From an archaeon (GTDB lineage Archaea > Aenigmatarchaeota > Aenigmatarchaeia > GW2011-AR5): 64,000 nucleotides of DNA. The translations under genes were made by a program, and so were the position numbers. Where the stretch lies: contig JANQNA010000002.1 in the NCBI GenBank assembly GCA_028279825.1, positions 1 to 64,000 on the forward strand, in the 5' to 3' direction. Below, one piece after another: positions 59,218 through 64,000 of the stretch. Within the stretch, counting starts at the first letter, position 1, and each line of letters begins with the position of its first letter. The notes below the pieces were generated by a model, which saw only the letters and a program-made list of their open reading frames with translations, ran no database searches and was not told the origin of the DNA.

Positions 59218-60138
59218 ATGACCCAGATAGATGTTACCTTTCTAGGTACAACGGCCGGAATACCTACAGCCAAACGAAATCATGCTTCCATATACCTCAA
59301 ATACAGGAGCGAGAACGAGTACTGCTGTTTACTGGACTGCGGTGAAGGTACACAGAGACAAATTTTCACAGCCAAGCTCAACTTTATGAGAATAGACGAT
59401 ATTTTTGTTACACACTGGCACGCTGATCATTTTGCCGGAATCTTTGGGTTAATGGAGACAATGAACCTTGAGCAGCGGACAAGGCCGCTGAATATATACG
59501 GTCCTGAAGCAGACAAGTTTGTGGAAACTATACTGGAACTTGGGTATGCTTCAAAAAGATATGAAGTTGTTGCAAAGCCCGTGCCTTTTGAGGGTTCACA
59601 GGTAACAAAATTAATTGACACGCCTGAGTTTTCTGTGTGTTCCGTGCCTGCAAAACACGGTATACCTGCGGTTGCATATGCGTTTGTGGAGAAGGATCGC
59701 ATAAAAATTGACAAGGAAAAGACAAAGAAACTCGGATTACCGGCAAAGGGGCTAATGTACAAAAAACTGAAAGAGACGGGATCTGTTGTTTACAAGGGAC
59801 AAAGAATAAGACTGGCTGATATTTCCCTTATAGAGGAGGGCAAGAAGGTTGTTTATTCCGGTGATACCCTGCCCTGCAAGAATGTTGTCAACCTTGCAAA
59901 GCATGCGAGTCTCCTGATACATGACTCAACTTTCTTCCTGGAGGACGTCTTTGACACACAGTACAAGCACACAACGTTTGAGGATGTTATTGGAATCATA
60001 AAAGAGGCACAGGTCAAACAGGCTGTGCTGACACACATAAGCAGGAGATACAGGAATGTTGAGGAGCTTAAAGAGAAAATAAAGGAATACCCGAATGTCA
60101 AAATTGCCAGAGATTTCATGACGATAACGCTAAAATAG
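59218..60138 (+). CDS. rnz: Ribonuclease Z (tRNA 3' endonuclease)
   Basis: Cuts the 3' trailer from pre-tRNA. The 306-residue metallo-beta-lactamase has FLGTTAGIPTAKRN, the zinc motif THWHADHFAG, an exosite-like region and the distal YSGDTLPCKN and HISRRY motifs. The window's tRNAs lack encoded CCA, consistent with RNase Z processing. Confidence 0.92.
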   Translation: MTQIDVTFLGTTAGIPTAKRNHASIYLKYRSENEYCCLLDCGEGTQRQIFTAKLNFMRIDDIFVTHWHADHFAGIFGLMETMNLEQRTRPLNIYGPEADKFVETILELGYASKRYEVVAKPVPFEGSQVTKLIDTPEFSVCSVPAKHGIPAVAYAFVEKDRIKIDKEKTKKLGLPAKGLMYKKLKETGSVVYKGQRIRLADISLIEEGKKVVYSGDTLPCKNVVNLAKHASLLIHDSTFFLEDVFDTQYKHTTFEDVIGIIKEAQVKQAVLTHISRRYRNVEELKEKIKEYPNVKIARDFMTITLK

Positions 60139-60158
60139 TCAGCTAGACAAATTCTATT

Positions 60159-61070
60159 ATGATCTTTGAAGTACTGATGCTTCTGGTTGGACTGGTGTTA
60201 CTGGCAAAGTCAAGTGATTTTACAATTACAAATGCTGTTAAGTTCTCGAAAACTTCCGGCATAAACCAGTTTATAGTGGGATTTATCCTGATAGCCGTTG
60301 CAACGTCTTTGCCGGAGATGACGATTGCGATAATGTCTTCAGCAACCGGCGTGGGTGCAATCAGCCTGGGTAATATCATCGGTGCGGACATAATAAACAT
60401 GACACTGATTTTCGGAATAATGGCGTTTATCGGTTTCAAGGTAAACAAGAGAGAGATTGACGAGATGGCACTGGCCTGTATTCTTGTTTCGATCTCGGCG
60501 CTGTTTCTTTACATACTAGGGTCTGCAGGATTTATCTTTGGATTGTTTCTTCTGCTTCTCTTCTATATGTTTGCAAGAATTCTTCTGGACAAGAAAGTCC
60601 AGGTTGATCATCACGTAACCAATAAGAAAAAATCGAGAAAATACGCCCTGCTTTCCATGGCCGGTATAGCTGTTGTCATCATAAGTGCCAATATTGTTAC
60701 AGAATATGCTGTTATACTGGCATCTTCTTTCAATCTCTCCGCGACACTGATAGGAGCCACTATAATCTCTCTCGGAACGACTCTTCCGGAGTTAAGTGTG
60801 AATGTTGCTGCGCTCAGAAAAGGAAATGTCGAATTAGCAATAGGGGACAGCATGGGTACCATTGTCTCGAACATAACACTGGTTCTTGGAGTTGCGGCTA
60901 TTATAAGCCCGATAGTTGTTGATGCCGTTGCCGCCACGTCCCTGTTATTCCTGTTATTCTCTTCAGCCCTGCTTGTATTTTTCACAGGAAAACTGAAGTT
61001 TGGAAAGAAAGAGAGCTTAGTATTTTTCGCTGTATATTTGTTATATATACTAACGATAATTAGGGTGTAA
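60159..61070 (+). CDS. CaCA-family sodium/calcium exchanger
   Basis: Ten hydrophobic helices. The two inverted alpha-repeats are SLPEMTIAIMSSATGVGAIS...GNIIGADIIN and TTLPELSVNVAALRKGN...GDSMGTIVSN, the ion-binding motifs of the family. Cation exchange across the membrane; ion preference unknown. 3 bp before the permease-methyltransferase gene. Confidence 0.88.
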   Translation: MIFEVLMLLVGLVLLAKSSDFTITNAVKFSKTSGINQFIVGFILIAVATSLPEMTIAIMSSATGVGAISLGNIIGADIINMTLIFGIMAFIGFKVNKREIDEMALACILVSISALFLYILGSAGFIFGLFLLLLFYMFARILLDKKVQVDHHVTNKKKSRKYALLSMAGIAVVIISANIVTEYAVILASSFNLSATLIGATIISLGTTLPELSVNVAALRKGNVELAIGDSMGTIVSNITLVLGVAAIISPIVVDAVAATSLLFLLFSSALLVFFTGKLKFGKKESLVFFAVYLLYILTIIRV

Positions 61071-61072
61071 TA

Positions 61073-62932
61073 ATGGAACTAAAGAAGAGTATAGGCAAGA
61101 AAACTTTATTGATGCTGACAATAAATGCTATTCTCGGCACAGGTATATTCTTTCTCCCGGCTATCGGTGCCCTGTATTCGGGAAGTTCCTCCATACTTGC
61201 CTGGGTCATAATGTCAGGCTTTGCGATTCTCATTTCACTTTATTTTGCCGAACTGATTTCACTATTCCCGCAATCGGGCGGTGCCTACGGTTTTATCAAG
61301 AATGCTTTCGGGAAATCAACAGGGTTTGTATTTGGCTGGCTGTCATGGATAGTGGCGAACATAACTATCGGCATGCTGATAGTCGGCTCTATAAGATACC
61401 TGTTTCCGGAGGCCAGCGCAATTTCGAGCATGGGACTTGCCGTATTCTTCATACTTTTCTTCAACTTTGTCAATTACCACGGTATTGACTGGTCATCAAA
61501 ACTCTTGCTGTTTTTTGGCATAATGACAATAATCACCCTGACGGCTCTTATAGTCCCGGGACTGTTCACGATTAACACGGCCAACTTTTCTGACGTTCTT
61601 ATCGCCCCGATCCCGATGGTTTTGCTTACGGTCTACTTCATTTCGGAGACATTTTTTGGATGGGAGACAACTACCTATCTATCCGAGGAGATCAAGGATG
61701 CAAGAAAAGTCCTGCCAAAAATCCTTGTGCTGGCAACAGCACTGATAGCACTGATAAGTTTCCTGATAGTTTTCGTGGCTTTAGGCAACCTGGATATTGC
61801 AGCATTTGCAAGCCATCCGGCTCCCCTGGAGTTCCTGGCGGATAATCTGTTCGGATCGAGCATGGGACAGATCTTTGCACTGGTAATATTCATACCTCTT
61901 GTCGGTACTGCCGCTTCCTGGATTGTCTCATCTCCGAGACTTCTTTATGCCATGTCAAGAGACAAGATGCTTGTTCCTATATTCAGCAAGGTCCACAAAA
62001 AATACAGATCACCACACACGGCAATTGCATTCCAGACAATTGTGACAACAATAATAACCATCATAGCTTTCGGCAGCTACATGTTTTTGCTTTCACTGCT
62101 GATTCCTCTTGTTATAATAATGTACACGTTTGTTATGCTGTCTGTGGTTAAACTAAGGATTGATCTGCCCAAGGAAAAGAGATATTTCAACGCACCGTTC
62201 CCGAAAACAGGTCCCTTTGTGGTTATAGCGTTTAACCTGATGCTGTTGTACATGTGGCTGACGCAGGTGAACGATGCTGTTTATGTATTCCTGATGGGAG
62301 TGATCCTTGTTTTCATAGGCGCACCGCTTTATATTGTGATAAGACTGCAGACAGACAAGAAATTTGTTGAAAGATTCTACGACAAGATATCTTTTATATG
62401 GGACTCCGCCTTCAAGGTCTGGTTCGGGAGAGATGAGACGGAAAGAATCATGAAGCACCTGAGGCTGAAGAAAAAATCAACTGTTCTTGATTTTGGCTGC
62501 GGATCCGGTAATACAACACTGGCATTATCAGAGGCCGCTAGCGATGGAAATGTTGTGGCTGTGGACGTCAGCAGAAAGCAGATACGCAATGCAATAAAGA
62601 AAGTCAAAAATTTTCAATTACCTAATGTCATCTTTGTCAAGGGCGATAAGAAGTTTCCAAGAGGTTCTTTTGATGCAGTCACGGGCGTAGGAGTTTTAGA
62701 GCATCTGGATAACCCTCATGCCTATCTGGTTCAGCTGATAAAATCTCTTAGAAAAAGGGGCAAGTTCTACTTTTTGTCTTTTGGCGAGACATTCCTGATA
62801 CCCGGCCCGGAATTTTTGTCGAATAATAAAAAAATAAGGGATTTGTTCAAAGACATGAAAGTTGAGATTCATATAAAACGCGAAAAGAAGAGGTTAACGG
62901 AATATATCCACATATACGGCGTCAAAAAATAA
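61073..62932 (+). CDS. APC-family amino acid permease fused to a methyltransferase
   Basis: The 619-residue protein joins two unrelated parts in one frame. Residues 1-440 have about twelve transmembrane helices, with GTGIFFLPAIGALY in the first as in the APC superfamily. Residues about 460-619 are a class I SAM-methyltransferase: VLDFGCGSGNTT, VVAVDVSRKQI and GVGVLEHLDNPH. The linker is FVERFYDKISFIWDSAF. No frameshift is needed to join them. A cytosolic methyltransferase tied to a transporter is unusual; its substrate is unknown. Confidence 0.8.
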   Translation: MELKKSIGKKTLLMLTINAILGTGIFFLPAIGALYSGSSSILAWVIMSGFAILISLYFAELISLFPQSGGAYGFIKNAFGKSTGFVFGWLSWIVANITIGMLIVGSIRYLFPEASAISSMGLAVFFILFFNFVNYHGIDWSSKLLLFFGIMTIITLTALIVPGLFTINTANFSDVLIAPIPMVLLTVYFISETFFGWETTTYLSEEIKDARKVLPKILVLATALIALISFLIVFVALGNLDIAAFASHPAPLEFLADNLFGSSMGQIFALVIFIPLVGTAASWIVSSPRLLYAMSRDKMLVPIFSKVHKKYRSPHTAIAFQTIVTTIITIIAFGSYMFLLSLLIPLVIIMYTFVMLSVVKLRIDLPKEKRYFNAPFPKTGPFVVIAFNLMLLYMWLTQVNDAVYVFLMGVILVFIGAPLYIVIRLQTDKKFVERFYDKISFIWDSAFKVWFGRDETERIMKHLRLKKKSTVLDFGCGSGNTTLALSEAASDGNVVAVDVSRKQIRNAIKKVKNFQLPNVIFVKGDKKFPRGSFDAVTGVGVLEHLDNPHAYLVQLIKSLRKRGKFYFLSFGETFLIPGPEFLSNNKKIRDLFKDMKVEIHIKREKKRLTEYIHIYGVKK

Positions 62933-63982
62933 TTACTGGTTTCTTTGTCTTCCATTGAGACCCTTCAATAATCTTCTGGCTGCTTCTTCTGCCGCTTCCC
63001 TACTTGCAGCCAGACTGTTTAGTACTTCATCAGCTTCTGCGGATTTTCCTCTCTTGCCCTGCTGAATTCTGTAAATATCTTCCATCATTCCCTGTATATC
63101 CGCTCTTTCCGCCGCTTCTCTTGCCCTGTTTATTCCACTGCGTAGAGGTTCCGGCACGGACTCAAGATTTTCGTTTATCTGTGCATCTCTTCTGTCCTGC
63201 AGCAGCTGTCTCTCTCTTTCATCGTACCACCCTGTCGGGTCAGCGTCCGTGGTTGTTAGCCATGTATTTGGCCCGGTCTGAAGTGTTCTTTTTTCTTCCC
63301 CTGGAGGCCTGACTACCCTGGCTTTTGAATGGTCTATGGCAATACCGTTCATGGCATCTCTTAATTCTCTTTGAGTGGGTACCCTGCCGTATATCCTTAC
63401 GACATCCCTGTCTGCACCCGTTTCCTGCAGATAGCCTACGTATCTTTCATAATCATTTGGAGTGAACTGTTGTGCCAATGACAGTCCAAAGGCAGCAACG
63501 TAGCCTTTAGCACCCATTGATCTTAACGCATCCGGGTGGGTTGCCTTACGGAATAATCTTCTTCTAAGCTCTTCAGGTGTATAATCTCCCTTTTCTAGTC
63601 TTCCAGTCATCGTCAGGTGCTCTACAAGTCTATCAAATTCAACGTCAGTTGGTAATGGTACACCTTCAGGGTATTGAGAATCAACAAATGCTCTAAGTGT
63701 TATATCTGTGCCAAAAAGCTCTTCCATTCTTTCTAATTCTCTTTTTCTTACTCCGCCGTTCCTGTATGTTTGGAAATAAGATCTTAGATGACTTACAAGA
63801 TGAGGGCGCTTTGAGGCATACCCTGAATAATCAGCTTCAACACGTTCTGTATAAGATTTTCCTTCAAAAAAGTCATGTACATCTCTACGCAAACCCGGCG
63901 ATACGGCTAATGTGGTCCCGCCGGCAAGTAATGCGGCCCATGCCAGGCCTGATGCGTAACCGGGCCCTTTATGTTGTCCCAT
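62933..63982 (-). CDS. Unknown protein with an N-terminal helix
   Basis: The 349-residue product begins with an Ala/Gly-rich hydrophobic helix (about 8-28) and then a long, mostly helical, Arg/Glu-rich body with coiled-coil tendency toward the C-terminus (EEAARRLLKGLNGRQRN). Convergent with the permease fusion, with no gap. I do not recognise a family. Confidence 0.6.
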   Translation of the reverse strand: MGQHKGPGYASGLAWAALLAGGTTLAVSPGLRRDVHDFFEGKSYTERVEADYSGYASKRPHLVSHLRSYFQTYRNGGVRKRELERMEELFGTDITLRAFVDSQYPEGVPLPTDVEFDRLVEHLTMTGRLEKGDYTPEELRRRLFRKATHPDALRSMGAKGYVAAFGLSLAQQFTPNDYERYVGYLQETGADRDVVRIYGRVPTQRELRDAMNGIAIDHSKARVVRPPGEEKRTLQTGPNTWLTTTDADPTGWYDERERQLLQDRRDAQINENLESVPEPLRSGINRAREAAERADIQGMMEDIYRIQQGKRGKSAEADEVLNSLAASREAAEEAARRLLKGLNGRQRNQ

Positions 63983-64000
63983 TGTAATAGTAACAACATG

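Overview
The window is an archaeal chromosome segment with a foreign-looking insert of about 21 kb. Both flanks (1-5527 and about 27200-64000) carry archaeal hallmarks: class I lysyl-tRNA synthetase, ribosomal protein L21e next to RNA polymerase subunit F, a DUF655 protein, Pus10, archaeal-type AspRS, a CaCA exchanger, RNase Z, TATA-box promoters with near-leaderless starts, and an initiator tRNA gene interrupted by two hairpin-containing insertions. Two very large cysteine-rich surface proteins with C-terminal membrane anchors, and the generally small gene set, suggest an uncultured DPANN-like lineage. That placement is inference; no rRNA is present.

Left flank: a partial AlbA_2/Schlafen-type protein running off the left edge, an MsrQ-like heme membrane protein with a DM13 lipoprotein, a Trm9-like methyltransferase, and a coiled-coil protein translationally coupled to a HerA/DUF87 ATPase.

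Insert (about 5.6-27.07 kb): all 33 larger genes and five ~20-aa micro-ORFs lie on the + strand. They are G+C-richer than the flanks and 18 of the 33 end in TAG. Nearly all encode small exported or membrane proteins of no recognisable family: lipoproteins with a cysteine at residue 22, a beta-barrel-like protein, and a protein with a bacterial type IV pilin methylation motif. I see no integrase, capsid, polymerase or other DNA enzyme. Most genes sit in the same cassette: ORF, hairpin, an octamer of the form GCAMTMAT, a short spacer, an A-rich leader (CCCAAAAACGGAGAAAG or a close relative), then ATG. Between cassettes lie structured RNAs: a multi-domain RNA near 8.2-8.6 kb, a tRNA-like fold at 11.9 kb, a long-stem RNA at 19.2 kb, a two-hairpin element in four copies, and a shared leader before three paralogous lipoproteins. 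The content looks bacterial or phage-like. The insert could be an integrated element, cargo of a large phage or plasmid, or an assembly join; the sequence alone does not decide.

Right flank: a zinc-finger/HTH protein, tRNA-Leu(UAG), thymidine kinase and PRPP synthetase, a Nudix hydrolase, PEP synthase, LysRS, a site-2 protease, a zincin-motif lipoprotein, giant surface protein 1 (2214 aa, with a beta-propeller set inside a duplicated module), the DUF655-L21e-RpoF cluster, Pus10, the interrupted tRNA-iMet, a tandem trio of RNase HII-fold genes, AspRS, a YbaK-type deacylase, giant surface protein 2 (2610 aa, about nine Ig-like repeats) with two small membrane partners, RNase Z, a CaCA exchanger, an amino-acid permease fused to a methyltransferase, and an unknown protein at the right edge.
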